DNA of 64,000 nucleotides from Colwellia_A sp047621305 (GTDB taxonomy: Bacteria; Pseudomonadota; Gammaproteobacteria; Enterobacterales; Alteromonadaceae): contig JBLHNB010000002.1 of the NCBI GenBank assembly GCA_047621305.1, forward strand, positions 1 to 64,000, read 5' to 3'. Numbering within the stretch: the first letter of the stretch is position 1; the number at the start of each line of letters is the position of its first letter. This document shows, piece after piece, positions 50,926 to 59,880 of this stretch. The translations under genes were made by a program, and so were the position numbers. A model generated the notes under the pieces. It did no database searches and had not been told where the DNA came from. It saw nothing but the letters and a program-made list of their open reading frames with translations.

Positions 50926-52287
50926 TTATAAACCTAGGCCAATAAGGACATAAATAATCAAAGTGGCAACAGCGCCGAAAAGTGCATAAGGGAGTTGTGT
51001 TTTAACATGTTCAAAATGATCACAACCACTAGCGATAGAGGCAACTACGGTAGTATCTGATATCGGCGATGCATGATCACCAAAAATTCCGCCACCTAAT
51101 ACTGCAGCCACTAAAAACTCTACCGGTAAGCCGCTTTCTTGAGCAATAGGCACAGCAATAGGCACAAGTATGGCAAAAGTGCCCCATGACGTACCCGTTG
51201 CAAATGCCATAACAGCTGCAGCAAGAAATAGAATAGGAGCCATTAGAAATAAAGGCACCTCAAGATTAAGCAGTTGGCTAACATAAACACCTGTACCTAA
51301 TGCTTTTATCGCATCACCAAAGGCAAAAGAAAGCACCAAAATAGCAACCGCAGGAGCCATATGTCTAATGCCCGTTATTGAGCCGATGGTTATTTCTTTA
51401 AAGGATAATAATTTATAAAATAGGATCATAAATATAAGAATAACAAGTGAACTTACAATAGACCAAAACACTGAAAAAGAACCCGAGCCACTGCGAATGT
51501 CGCCATTACCGGTTACCCATAAAAGCGCTAAAGTAATGACTAATAATGATATTAATGGTAACCACATGACTTTGGCAGGCGCTATCTTTTCGATAGTTTG
51601 TTGAGTCGACGTTGTTGTTAACATCAACTCAGAATATTTCATTGGGCCAAATACTTTGCCGCTATAAGCTGTGTAGTAGGCGAGGGCAACGGCAATGATG
51701 GCATAAAAATTATAGCCTATGGTGCCGATTAAAATCCCCACAGGGTCGGAAAATTGATAGCCATCTAGTAAGCCTAATACATAAGCCCCCCAGCCATTTA
51801 TTAAAAATAAGATGCTAACAGGTGCACACGTTGAATCTAATAAATAGGCTAATTTTGCTCTGCTGATACCATGCTTATCAAATACTTTTTGGCTTGCCAT
51901 ACCTGCCGTAAACATGCTGAGATTAGTATCTGTAAATATACTGGTACCAATAATGGTTGGAAGCAGACTGGCTTGTCGACGGTTTTTAACTAAGTTAAGT
52001 GCGCTAAGGTGATTGATAAAGCCATTTACTGCGCCAGATTGATTCATTAAAGTCACTAAGGCACCAATCAGTAGGCTAAAGGTGATGATGTAGGTATTAC
52101 CTAATGATGAAAAAACATTGATTATCCCTAAAGCACTTTCTTTTAGCCCTTCAATAGGTTGCCAATTAACGGCCATAATAGAACTTAACAACACCCCACA
52201 AAACAATGCAAGTAAGGCATTTTTACGCCAAACAGCAATAATTATGGCAACTAGAGGAGGTAATAAACTAAGGGGGCTATCTTGCAT
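50926..52287 (-). CDS. NhaC-family Na+/H+ antiporter
   Basis: A 453-residue inner-membrane protein with about 11-12 helices. SLLPPLVAIIIAVWRKNALLALFCG-like N terminus (split in two helices), GTSIFTDTNLSMFTAGM, FLAAAVMAFATGTSWGTFAI and GGGIFGDHASPISDTTVVAS are characteristic of NhaC-type carriers (ion transporter superfamily). Members exchange Na+ for H+ or, in some cases, lysine or malate; the ion is inferred from family. Gene divergent from gshA over ~285 bp. Confidence 0.9.
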   Translation of the reverse strand: MQDSPLSLLPPLVAIIIAVWRKNALLALFCGVLLSSIMAVNWQPIEGLKESALGIINVFSSLGNTYIITFSLLIGALVTLMNQSGAVNGFINHLSALNLVKNRRQASLLPTIIGTSIFTDTNLSMFTAGMASQKVFDKHGISRAKLAYLLDSTCAPVSILFLINGWGAYVLGLLDGYQFSDPVGILIGTIGYNFYAIIAVALAYYTAYSGKVFGPMKYSELMLTTTSTQQTIEKIAPAKVMWLPLISLLVITLALLWVTGNGDIRSGSGSFSVFWSIVSSLVILIFMILFYKLLSFKEITIGSITGIRHMAPAVAILVLSFAFGDAIKALGTGVYVSQLLNLEVPLFLMAPILFLAAAVMAFATGTSWGTFAILVPIAVPIAQESGLPVEFLVAAVLGGGIFGDHASPISDTTVVASIASGCDHFEHVKTQLPYALFGAVATLIIYVLIGLGL

Positions 52288-52574
52288 GGGTAAGGTGACT
52301 TCTTTTTTACGTTAGACTTTACCGTATGAAAGAGTTTGGGTATAGACTATTACAGGATAAAGTGTAAAAGAAACATTTTATTACGATTAATGCAAAACTG
52401 TATAGGTACAATTGATGAAATTACTGCAATGATTTACTAACACATACGGTCAGGTATATTAATTGCTTGATGTTTCTGGTTGTTGGCGATAAATAACGTA
52501 TATTAACCATTGAAAAAATACGATTAAGCCATAAATAGAAACTATAACTTATGCTTTAGGCATTGGAACTTATT

Positions 52575-54188
52575 TTGACATTATCCTTTAGTGAACATAT
52601 TACGACATTTAGCCAAGCCTCAAATTTACCGTCCTTGACGGGATTTGGCCGAGGGATTGAACGAGAAGCCTTGCGGGTCTTAAGGGAAGGTCGAATTTCA
52701 GAACAACCCCATCATTATAATCTTGGCTCAGCGCTGACAAATCCTTTTATAACTACGGACTATTCAGAAGCACTGTTAGAACTTATAACACCGGTTAGCT
52801 ATACACCTGAAGACGTTATTTCACAATTACAAGATATTCACAAATTTACGCTTAGTCAGCTAGAGGGTGAATTATTGTGGCCAATGAGTATGCCATGTTT
52901 TGTCGAAGATGCTGAAAAACTACCATTAGCACAATATGGTAGTTCTAATGTAGGTACGATGAAAACAGTGTATCGCCAAGGCCTTAAAAACCGTTATGGC
53001 AGTATGATGCAAGTGATTGCGGGTATTCATTTTAATTTTTCATTTTCTCAAGATTTTTGGTGTACGCTGCAATCAATCAATAATAATACTGATAATCTGG
53101 ATCAATATATTTCAGACCGTTATTTTTCAGTATTACGTAACTATAAGCGTTTTTGTTGGTTGATACCGTATTTATATGGGAGTTCTCCTGCAATTTGCCC
53201 TTCATTTTTGCAAGGAAAAGCGCAAAACTTACCTTTTAAAAAATCACCCAAAGGTTATTTGTACTTAGAACACGCCACGTCATTACGTATGAGTGATTTA
53301 GGTTATACCAACAGTGAACAATCCTCATTACAAATTTGTTATAACAATCTTGATGGTTATCTTGACGGTGTTAAAAAGGCGATTAACTTAACATCAGAAA
53401 CCTTTGAAAAAATAGGTATTAAAGTTGATGGTAAATACCAACAATTAAATAGTAATGTATTACAAATAGAGAATGAATTATATGCCCCTATTCGCCCAAA
53501 ACAAGTGGCAAAGTCAGGCGAAAAACCCTCTGAAGCTTTACAAAATAGAGGTGTTGAATACATCGAGGTTCGTGCGCTAGATGTAAACCCTTTTGTTGAA
53601 ACTGGTATTAGCCTTGAACAAGTTTATTTCTTGGATATTTTCCTCACCTATTGTGCTTTAAAGGATCATTCAAATTTAGATTGCTCCGTTCAGCAAGGCT
53701 ATGAAGAAAATATGGACGAAGTTGTTATCCGAGGAAGGGATCCCGCATTACGTTTATCAGACCAAGGTGAACAAAAATCAGTTAAGCAATGGGGTTTAGA
53801 AATTTTCACTGAAATGGCGGACGTTGCTAAGCTTTTAGATAAGGCGAACAGTTCAACTAAATATCAGCAAGTATTAAATGATGAAAAAGCCAAGTTAGTT
53901 GATGCTAATTTAACACCGTCGGCACAAATTTTAGACCTGTTAGTTGCCAAAGAAGGTAGCTTAGTACAGTCGGCACTAACCATGGCCAGTAAGTATCGCG
54001 ACGAGCTTTTAGCGCAAGATTATCAGGTTTTTAACTTAGATCATTTTACTGACAGCGTGATTACCTCTCATCAAGCTCAAAAGGATATCGAACAAAGTGA
54101 TACGGTTGGTTTTGATCAGTTTATAGCTGAATATTTTCTTGATTCATCTGTTGTTGACTCATCGGTAGCTAAGCCAAGTAATAAATAG
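52575..54188 (+). CDS. gshA: Glutamate-cysteine ligase
   Basis: GshA makes gamma-glutamylcysteine, the first step of glutathione synthesis. The ~537-residue protein is the proteobacterial type I form. It shows GFGRGIEREALRVL, ITTDYSEALLELITP, WPMSMPCFVED, YRQGLKNRYGSMMQVIAGIHFNFS in two runs, and YIEVRALDVNPF. No in-frame ATG precedes the conserved N terminus. The TTG at 52575 (giving MTLSFSEH) has GGA seven bases upstream and fits the homologues' length; another TTG at 52563 is an alternative. The C-terminal ~20 residues are a serine/valine-rich extension. Monocistronic. Confidence 0.94.
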   Translation: MTLSFSEHITTFSQASNLPSLTGFGRGIEREALRVLREGRISEQPHHYNLGSALTNPFITTDYSEALLELITPVSYTPEDVISQLQDIHKFTLSQLEGELLWPMSMPCFVEDAEKLPLAQYGSSNVGTMKTVYRQGLKNRYGSMMQVIAGIHFNFSFSQDFWCTLQSINNNTDNLDQYISDRYFSVLRNYKRFCWLIPYLYGSSPAICPSFLQGKAQNLPFKKSPKGYLYLEHATSLRMSDLGYTNSEQSSLQICYNNLDGYLDGVKKAINLTSETFEKIGIKVDGKYQQLNSNVLQIENELYAPIRPKQVAKSGEKPSEALQNRGVEYIEVRALDVNPFVETGISLEQVYFLDIFLTYCALKDHSNLDCSVQQGYEENMDEVVIRGRDPALRLSDQGEQKSVKQWGLEIFTEMADVAKLLDKANSSTKYQQVLNDEKAKLVDANLTPSAQILDLLVAKEGSLVQSALTMASKYRDELLAQDYQVFNLDHFTDSVITSHQAQKDIEQSDTVGFDQFIAEYFLDSSVVDSSVAKPSNK

Positions 54189-54198
54189 TAAAAAAGAC

Positions 54199-54268
54199 AA
54201 AAAAAAGCGCGTTAGGGCAACGCGCTATAAAATAAGAAAGCAGTCCAGGGATGTCTTACTTTCATAAC
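54199..54268 (-). ncRNA. Candidate small RNA A of a tandem pair (ends approximate)
   Basis: On the minus strand, a TTGAACTATT box (54289-54298) is followed 23 bp on by TATGAAAG, then TCCCTGG, TGCTT and TTTTATAGCGC leading into a 7-bp terminator stem (54219-54225 with 54207-54213) and a T8 run ending near 54199. The same blocks in the same order and near-identical spacing occur in candidate B 153 bp away. No open frame of note lies inside. Expected RNA is about 65-70 nt; its function is unknown. Confidence 0.55.
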
Positions 54269-54345
54269 TTATGACTTCATACTATTTGAATAGTTCAAAA
54301 AACATTCAATTTATTTACTGCTATATTTTAAATAAGAAAGTGGAT

Positions 54346-54421
54346 AAAAAAAAAGCGCATTTTACTTAACAGTAAATGCGCTATAAAACATGAAGCACTA
54401 GGGAAATAAGCCTCTCATATA
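54346..54421 (-). ncRNA. Candidate small RNA B of a tandem pair (ends approximate)
   Basis: Minus strand: TTGAACTATT box (54442-54451), 23 bp to TATGAGAG, then TCCCTAG, TGCTT, TTTTATAGCGC, and a terminator hairpin of 11-12 bp with one bulge (54371-54381 with 54355-54366) followed by T9 ending near 54346. Compared with candidate A the body blocks and promoter-like box are kept while the terminator loop differs, as expected of duplicated small RNA genes. Confidence 0.55.
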
Positions 54422-54544
54422 GTAAGAACCAATAATCTGCTAATAGTTCAAATAAATAATATTTTTTAATGTGATCACTAATCCGTTTGGTATTCACTGC
54501 CTTTTCTGGCATTATAATTTTATAAGCCACCAGTAAATTTCCTT

Positions 54545-55165
54545 ATGTTCCTAATCTCTTCAAAACGCATTGTTTTATTCATTTTTGTTTTCTTAACAAG
54601 TTGTGCTAATTCACCGCCTAAAAACCCTGAAAATTTATGTGAAATTTTTCGAGAGCATCGTGATTGGTATTTCGCCGCAAAAGATGCAAAAGATAAATGG
54701 GGAGTACCTATTCACGTACCTATGAGTATGATGTACCAGGAGAGCTCTTTTAGATCAGATGCTTTACCACCTAAAGACTTTTTATTGGGATTTATTCCGT
54801 GGGGTCGTGTTAGTTCGGCTTATGGGTTCTCTCAAGCTAAAACGATGACCTGGGAAGATTACATCAGAGAAACAGGTAATTCGGGCGCTGATCGAGACGA
54901 TTTTGACGATGCGATTGATTTTATGTCGTGGTTCATCTTTAAAACCCAGAAGATTAATAAAGTGTCTAAGTGGGATACGTATAACCAATACCTTAATTAT
55001 CATGAAGGCTGGGGAGGGTTTAAGCGAAAAACTTATAAAAAGAAAGCTTGGTTGGTTAAAGTTTCTCGTAAAGTTGATAGCAGAGCCAAACGTTATAGTG
55101 GGCAACTCAAAAGTTGTGAAGAAGAATTAAATTCAAATTGGTTATGGCGCTTGTTTTTTGAATAA
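54545..55165 (+). CDS. Lysozyme-like (SLT-type) lipoprotein
   Basis: A 206-residue lipoprotein: signal peptide ending in the lipobox FLTSC (Cys20). The body has the lytic-transglycosylase-like pattern: a Glu in MMYQESSFRSDA (catalytic position of SLT domains, normally ESxF), SSAYGFSQAKTMTWEDY (the GxxQ region) and YLNYHEGWGGF. It probably cleaves peptidoglycan at the outer membrane inner face. Chromosomal homologues are usually annotated as hypothetical. The two tandem candidate sRNAs upstream read in the opposite direction. Confidence 0.85.
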   Translation: MFLISSKRIVLFIFVFLTSCANSPPKNPENLCEIFREHRDWYFAAKDAKDKWGVPIHVPMSMMYQESSFRSDALPPKDFLLGFIPWGRVSSAYGFSQAKTMTWEDYIRETGNSGADRDDFDDAIDFMSWFIFKTQKINKVSKWDTYNQYLNYHEGWGGFKRKTYKKKAWLVKVSRKVDSRAKRYSGQLKSCEEELNSNWLWRLFFE

Positions 55166-55837
55166 ATCGATATTTTCGTTATAATTTGCGCAGCAAAGTC
55201 TAGTTTTTTTATACGCATATAGCTTGCCATAAAAAAATATTTTTTGTTAATTTACAGCAAGCTCTTGGTAAATCTATACCTTTAAATAAAGTCAAAAAAA
55301 CTTCATGATTTTTAAAAAATATTGATTGCAAATCGTAAACACAATATCTTATTGGGCTAGCATTTGTTATCCACAGAAATTGTGGAAAAAGCAAGTTGGC
55401 TAATTAGCTTGTGAATAACTTTGTGATTAACTTTGTTCTAAGCTGGTATTGTCCACAATACTAAGAATATCTAACTGATACCTAACTGAGTGTCTAATTA
55501 AGTGAATAATTGATTCTATTAGAGTTTTAGGACGTATGAAGCCTTAAGCTCAATGGATGCATTATTAATGCTAACTTGGTTTGATAAGTGATCATTGATG
55601 AGCGCTAAGTTGTAGCTATAGCATTAAAATAGTGAGTTTTTTATGAGTTACTCTATCTTTTTAAGGGGAAATCTAACCGGTTTTCAATCCGGAAAAATCT
55701 TAAATAATCACTCGTAACATGTTTTGGGTTTATTAACTGAAAACTTTTTAACCTAAGTGATCTTAAGTTAAAAAGTCAATCAGTGCGCTAACCTCTGATG
55801 TTAATCATTAAGGTATTATAAAACATTCGGGATAGAC
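55166..55837. other. Long intergenic region with a DnaA-box cluster
   Basis: These 672 bases have no gene. The middle holds five DnaA-box-like 9-mers within 91 bp (annotated separately), followed by AT-rich DNA to about 55640. The remainder, down to the corC stop, shows no structure I can name. Confidence 0.6.
55367..55457. promoter_or_regulatory. Cluster of five DnaA-box-like sites
   Basis: Two perfect TTATNCACA boxes (55367-55375 plus strand, TTATCCACA; 55410-55418 minus strand, TTATTCACA) and three single-mismatch boxes (55381-55389 minus, TTTTCCACA; 55422-55430 minus, TTAATCACA; 55449-55457 plus, TTGTCCACA) lie within 91 bp. A sixth weak match (TTATTCACT) is at 55501-55509. Neighbours are not origin genes, so a DnaA-titration or DnaA-reactivation site is more likely than oriC. 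Confidence 0.55.
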
Positions 55838-57124
55838 TTAATCTTCCTCATGAACAATGCCTTGATATAGTTCAGGTAAAATTCTTACGGTGATGATCAT
55901 ATTTGCATTTACATCAATAATTTCTATTGGGTATCCTGAAATTCTTACACTGATGTTTGCTTGAGGAATATCTTCGAGGTACTCAAGGATTAAACCATTG
56001 AGTGTTTTTGGTCCATCGCTGGGGAAATGCCAATTCATCTCTTTGTTAATATCACGAATTGTTGCGCTGCCATCAACAAGGTAACTACCGTCCGGCTGAA
56101 GGGTTACTTCATCACTGGTCGTTGGTGTCATTGTTGTGGTGAAATCACCGACAATTTCTTCAAGTATATCCTCTAAAGTCACCAGTCCTTGAATGTCGCC
56201 ATATTCATCAACAACCAGAGCTAAGCGTTCCTTGGCATGTTGAAACTTTAACAGTTGCACATTTAAAGGGGTTTTTTCAGGTACAAAATAAAGCTCTCTA
56301 ACGGCGCGAAGTAGTGATGCTTTGGTAAATTGATTTTTTGATAATAATTTTAGCGCATCACGAACATGAACATAACCCACCACATCATCGATGTTGTCAC
56401 GATATAACAAGACACGAGTGTGGTTGGACTGGGTCAGTTTTTTCTGAATTCTCTTCCAATCATCATTAATATCAATACCAATAAGCTCGCTGCGCGGCAC
56501 CATAATATCTTCAACAGTGACTTTTTCGAGGTCTAAGATACTGACTAACATATCTTGGTTACGCCCGGGTAATAGCGCGCCGGCTTCATTCACAACGGTA
56601 CGCAATTCTTCTGAGCTTAAACTGTGTTGTTCTCTTTGTTTATGGCTGACGCCAAGCAACATAAGTAAGCCATTTGTGATCCAGTTAACCGCAATGACCA
56701 GTGGATATAATAATGTTAATAATAGCGAAAGAACAATAGAACTTGGAAAAGCAATTTTCTCTGGATAAAGTGCCGCTAATGTTTTAGGAGTAATTTCAGC
56801 AAATATTAAAATGACTAAAGTTAATAACAATCCAGCATAAAATATCCCAGTATCTCCGTATAATCTTTCTGCAATGATACCTGCAATGAGGGTTGCAAAA
56901 ATATTAACTAAATTATTGCCGATTAAAATAAGGCCGATAAGTTTATCGGGCTTTTCAAGAAGCTTAGTAACACGCTGAGCGCCTTTATGTTTTTGTTTCT
57001 CTAGATGCTTCAACTTATAACGATCTAGTGACATCATTCCTGTTTCTGAACTAGAAAAATAAGCTGAAATCAAAATGAGCATGCCAAGAATGACAAACAA
57101 AATTTCTGTGGTGATATTATCCAA
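55838..57124 (-). CDS. HlyC/CorC-CNNM family transporter (YfjD/CorB-like)
   Basis: A 428-residue protein: an N-terminal DUF21 (CNNM) membrane domain with about four helices (ISAYFSSSETGMMSLDRYKL at the first), a CBS pair at ~205-325 (VTVEDIMVPRSELIGIDIND ... LVTLEDILEEIVGDF) and a C-terminal CorC_HlyC domain (~345-425). Family members export or regulate Mg2+/Co2+. It starts with TTG, after an AAGGA site eight bases upstream. It is located downstream of ypjD and next to ffh, as in E. coli (yfjD-ypjD-ffh), so the YfjD relationship is secure. Confidence 0.93.
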   Translation of the reverse strand: MDNITTEILFVILGMLILISAYFSSSETGMMSLDRYKLKHLEKQKHKGAQRVTKLLEKPDKLIGLILIGNNLVNIFATLIAGIIAERLYGDTGIFYAGLLLTLVILIFAEITPKTLAALYPEKIAFPSSIVLSLLLTLLYPLVIAVNWITNGLLMLLGVSHKQREQHSLSSEELRTVVNEAGALLPGRNQDMLVSILDLEKVTVEDIMVPRSELIGIDINDDWKRIQKKLTQSNHTRVLLYRDNIDDVVGYVHVRDALKLLSKNQFTKASLLRAVRELYFVPEKTPLNVQLLKFQHAKERLALVVDEYGDIQGLVTLEDILEEIVGDFTTTMTPTTSDEVTLQPDGSYLVDGSATIRDINKEMNWHFPSDGPKTLNGLILEYLEDIPQANISVRISGYPIEIIDVNANMIITVRILPELYQGIVHEED

Positions 57125-57154
57125 AAAGTGGATCCTTGTTATTCAAAAGGTAAA

Positions 57155-57955
57155 TTAGGCCAAGATAAACTCTTTAACAAACCGACTACCAAAATAGGCT
57201 AAGGTTAATAAAGTACTGGCGATTATAACTAATACCAATACACGATGACCGCGCCATCCCTGTTTATAGTGCCCCCATAATATGGTGATATACACACATA
57301 AAGAGAGTAATGACAATACTGTTTTATGAGCATTTGCTTTAGATATAAAATTTTCGAGATAAATAAAGCCAACCAGCTCGCTGGCAAATAAACAAGATGT
57401 ACCTATAGCCAAAATAATAAAAAGCTGCCCTTCTACTTGCATGAGAGGTGGTAAGTGGCTAACAGCCAATAAATTTTTACTTTTTAATTTTAAATTAATA
57501 TAGGCAACTTGAAAGGCATAAAGTGTTGCAATAATGAGTACACAATAAGCAATTAAGGCGAGGGTGATGTGACTAATAATCGGAAGTTTCTCAATAACCA
57601 AAGGTGCTTGTCCTATGGTGGGTATGAAAATCATGACTAACTGCCAAACACCAGCAAACGCATAAACAACTGGCAGTAATAAATTTATTTTATAACGTAG
57701 CGCTATTGCAGATACTGTTAAGGTAATGATTAAGCTCACCAGTGATATGACATTAGGTAAACTAAAATTAATTATTTCGTTTGAATATAAAATTTCGCCA
57801 TTACTCAAGGCATGAGCAATAATCGCTATAGATGCAAAAGATAAAACAACGACAATACTTGGGCCTTTGGGATGAAATAGCCGAAAAACAACTGCTAGCG
57901 TTGCCAATAAATAGCTAGCAAAAGCAATAAAAGAACCAATGTTCGATAAATTCAC
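57155..57955 (-). CDS. ypjD: Cytochrome c assembly-type membrane protein YpjD
   Basis: A 266-residue integral membrane protein with about eight hydrophobic helices, of the CcsA/CcmC-like YpjD family. LPIISHITLALIAYCVLIIATLYAFQ and the C-terminal HKTVLSLLSLCVYITILWGHYKQGWRGHR with conserved histidines match the heme-handling fold. Its function is not defined; it is not in a cytochrome c maturation cluster. Start: GTG at 57955 with GGAG six bases upstream is favoured; a TTG seven codons earlier lacks a site. It follows the conserved corC-ypjD-ffh arrangement, divergent from ffh. Confidence 0.9.
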   Translation of the reverse strand: MNLSNIGSFIAFASYLLATLAVVFRLFHPKGPSIVVVLSFASIAIIAHALSNGEILYSNEIINFSLPNVISLVSLIITLTVSAIALRYKINLLLPVVYAFAGVWQLVMIFIPTIGQAPLVIEKLPIISHITLALIAYCVLIIATLYAFQVAYINLKLKSKNLLAVSHLPPLMQVEGQLFIILAIGTSCLFASELVGFIYLENFISKANAHKTVLSLLSLCVYITILWGHYKQGWRGHRVLVLVIIASTLLTLAYFGSRFVKEFILA

Positions 57956-58204
57956 AAAGTGCTCCAACACCGTCAATATGGATGATTAATAATAAGTTGT
58001 TAAACAATATAAGCAGAGAATAACTAACAATTAACGATTCTATCAGATTGGCAGTGCGACACCATAGTTTATAATCAAATAGATGATTAATAACAATTAT
58101 CAGCCAATAAAAAACCTTGTTTCAAAATTGTACTTTCGCTTATTTTCATGATGGGTATAATATGTTCTTATTCATCGTCGTTAGCCATATCAATAGAGTC
58201 GTTC

Positions 58205-59593
58205 ATGTTTGAAAATCTTTCCGATCGTTTAACTAAAACCTTAAAAAACATCAGTGGTAGAGGTCGTTTAACTGACGACAACATTAAAGATACGTTACGT
58301 GAAGTGCGTATGGCGTTACTTGAAGCCGATGTTGCATTGCCGGTTATCAAAGAGTTTATTAGTAAAGTAAAAGAACGTGCTGTTGGTCAAGACGTTTCAA
58401 AAAGCCTTACACCAGGTCAAGTATTTGTCAAGATTGTTCAATCTGAACTTGAATTGGCAATGGGTGAAGTTAATGAGGGGCTAAATCTAAAAGCGATCCC
58501 ACCAGCGGTCGTACTAATGGCTGGTTTGCAAGGGGCGGGTAAAACAACTTCTGTTGCTAAACTTGCAAAGTTTTTAACTGAGCGCGAAAAGAAAAAAGTA
58601 CTAGTAGTAAGTGCTGACGTATATCGTCCTGCCGCTATTAAACAGTTACAAACACTCGCCGAAGAAATCAACGTTGAGTTTTTTCCAAGTGATATTAAAC
58701 AAAAACCTATTGATATAGCTAATGCAGCTATTGCTCATGCGAAGTTAAACTTTTTTGATGTACTTATTGTAGATACTGCCGGTCGATTGCATATTGACGA
58801 AAGTATGATGGCTGAAATTCAGCAGTTGCATGCGGCAATTAACCCTATTGAAACATTATTTACCGTAGATGCAATGACTGGGCAAGATGCAGCTAATACA
58901 GCAAAAGCTTTTGATGATGCATTACCATTAACAGGGATTATTTTAACCAAAACCGATGGTGATGCTCGCGGTGGTGCTGCACTATCTATACGCCATATTA
59001 CAGGTAAACCTATTAAGTTTATGGGGGTTGGTGAAAAAATAGATGCCTTAGAACCTTTCCATCCTGATCGTATTGCTTCTCGTATTTTAGGCATGGGGGA
59101 TGTACTTTCTCTTATCGAAGAAGTTGAACAAAAAGTTGATAAGAAAAAAGCAGAAAAACTCGCGCAAAAAGTTAAGTCAGGTAAAGGCTTTGATTTAGAA
59201 GACTTTCGTGACCAATTGACGCAAATGCAAAACATGGGCGGCATGATGGGTTTGATGGATAAGTTACCAGGTATGGGTAACATGTCAGAGCAAATTAAAG
59301 GTCAGATGGATGATAAAATGACCGGTAGAATGGAAGCCATCATTAACTCTATGACTCGAGGTGAGCGGAAAAAACCAGAAATTATCAAAGGCTCTCGTAA
59401 GCGCCGTATTGCCGCTGGTTCAGGTACTCAAATTCAAGATGTAAATAAATTGCTTAAACAATTTACGCAAATGCAAAAAATGATGAAAAAAATGTCAGGG
59501 AAAGGTGGCATGCAAAAAATGATGCGTAGCATGAAAGGCATGATGCCGCCAGGCGGCTCTGGTGGTATGGGCGGAGGTATGTTTGGTCGCTAA
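58205..59593 (+). CDS. ffh: Signal recognition particle protein Ffh
   Basis: Ffh is the SRP54-type GTPase that, with 4.5S RNA, delivers nascent inner-membrane proteins to FtsY. The 462-residue protein shows the helical N domain (MFENLSDRLTKTLKN), the G domain with GLQGAGKTTSVAKLA, DTAGR, TKTDGDARGG and GVGEKIDALEPFHPDR, and the Met-rich M domain (from ~325, QMQNMGGMMGLMDKLPGM and the RKRRIAAGSG RNA-binding helix), ending in a glycine/methionine-rich tail. The ATG at 58205 matches the universal N terminus; upstream in-frame codons are ignored. Followed by a strong terminator. Confidence 0.97.
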   Translation: MFENLSDRLTKTLKNISGRGRLTDDNIKDTLREVRMALLEADVALPVIKEFISKVKERAVGQDVSKSLTPGQVFVKIVQSELELAMGEVNEGLNLKAIPPAVVLMAGLQGAGKTTSVAKLAKFLTEREKKKVLVVSADVYRPAAIKQLQTLAEEINVEFFPSDIKQKPIDIANAAIAHAKLNFFDVLIVDTAGRLHIDESMMAEIQQLHAAINPIETLFTVDAMTGQDAANTAKAFDDALPLTGIILTKTDGDARGGAALSIRHITGKPIKFMGVGEKIDALEPFHPDRIASRILGMGDVLSLIEEVEQKVDKKKAEKLAQKVKSGKGFDLEDFRDQLTQMQNMGGMMGLMDKLPGMGNMSEQIKGQMDDKMTGRMEAIINSMTRGERKKPEIIKGSRKRRIAAGSGTQIQDVNKLLKQFTQMQKMMKKMSGKGGMQKMMRSMKGMMPPGGSGGMGGGMFGR

Positions 59594-59649
59594 TATCATT
59601 AAATATCTATAAATATTTATAAATATATCTAATAATTTGATGTTTTTAA

Positions 59650-59684
59650 CAAAGGGGAGCTCCTTAGCTCCCCTTTGTATTTTT
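59650..59684 (+). terminator. Intrinsic terminator after ffh
   Basis: A 12-bp G+C-rich stem (59650-59661 with 59666-59677) with a CCTT loop, followed by TATTTTT on the plus strand. It lies 57 bp after the ffh stop. Confidence 0.9.
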
Positions 59685-59880
59685 AATGTACAGTATTTAT
59701 TTAAATAGATAGTGACGCTGGCACACTCTAAATTATCCCTTAGATGATTGTTCATGACAGTATTTTATGAGTATTTGTCATTGATATAGCTAGATAGCTT
59801 GGTTAATTTTTTTAATTGGACTATAATCGCGTCCAAAATTTATACCATCTTATTTAATCATATATTTAAAAGGGCTTATC

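Noticed and set aside
55367..55457. Chromosomal replication origin oriC
   Set aside because: DnaA boxes are present, but none of mnmG, mioC, dnaA, dnaN or parAB is near, and no 13-mer-like unwinding repeats were recognised. A titration or regulatory site is the safer reading.
58819..59283. 154-residue antisense frame inside ffh
   Set aside because: Opposite the highly conserved G and M domains of Ffh; the translation has no family resemblance.
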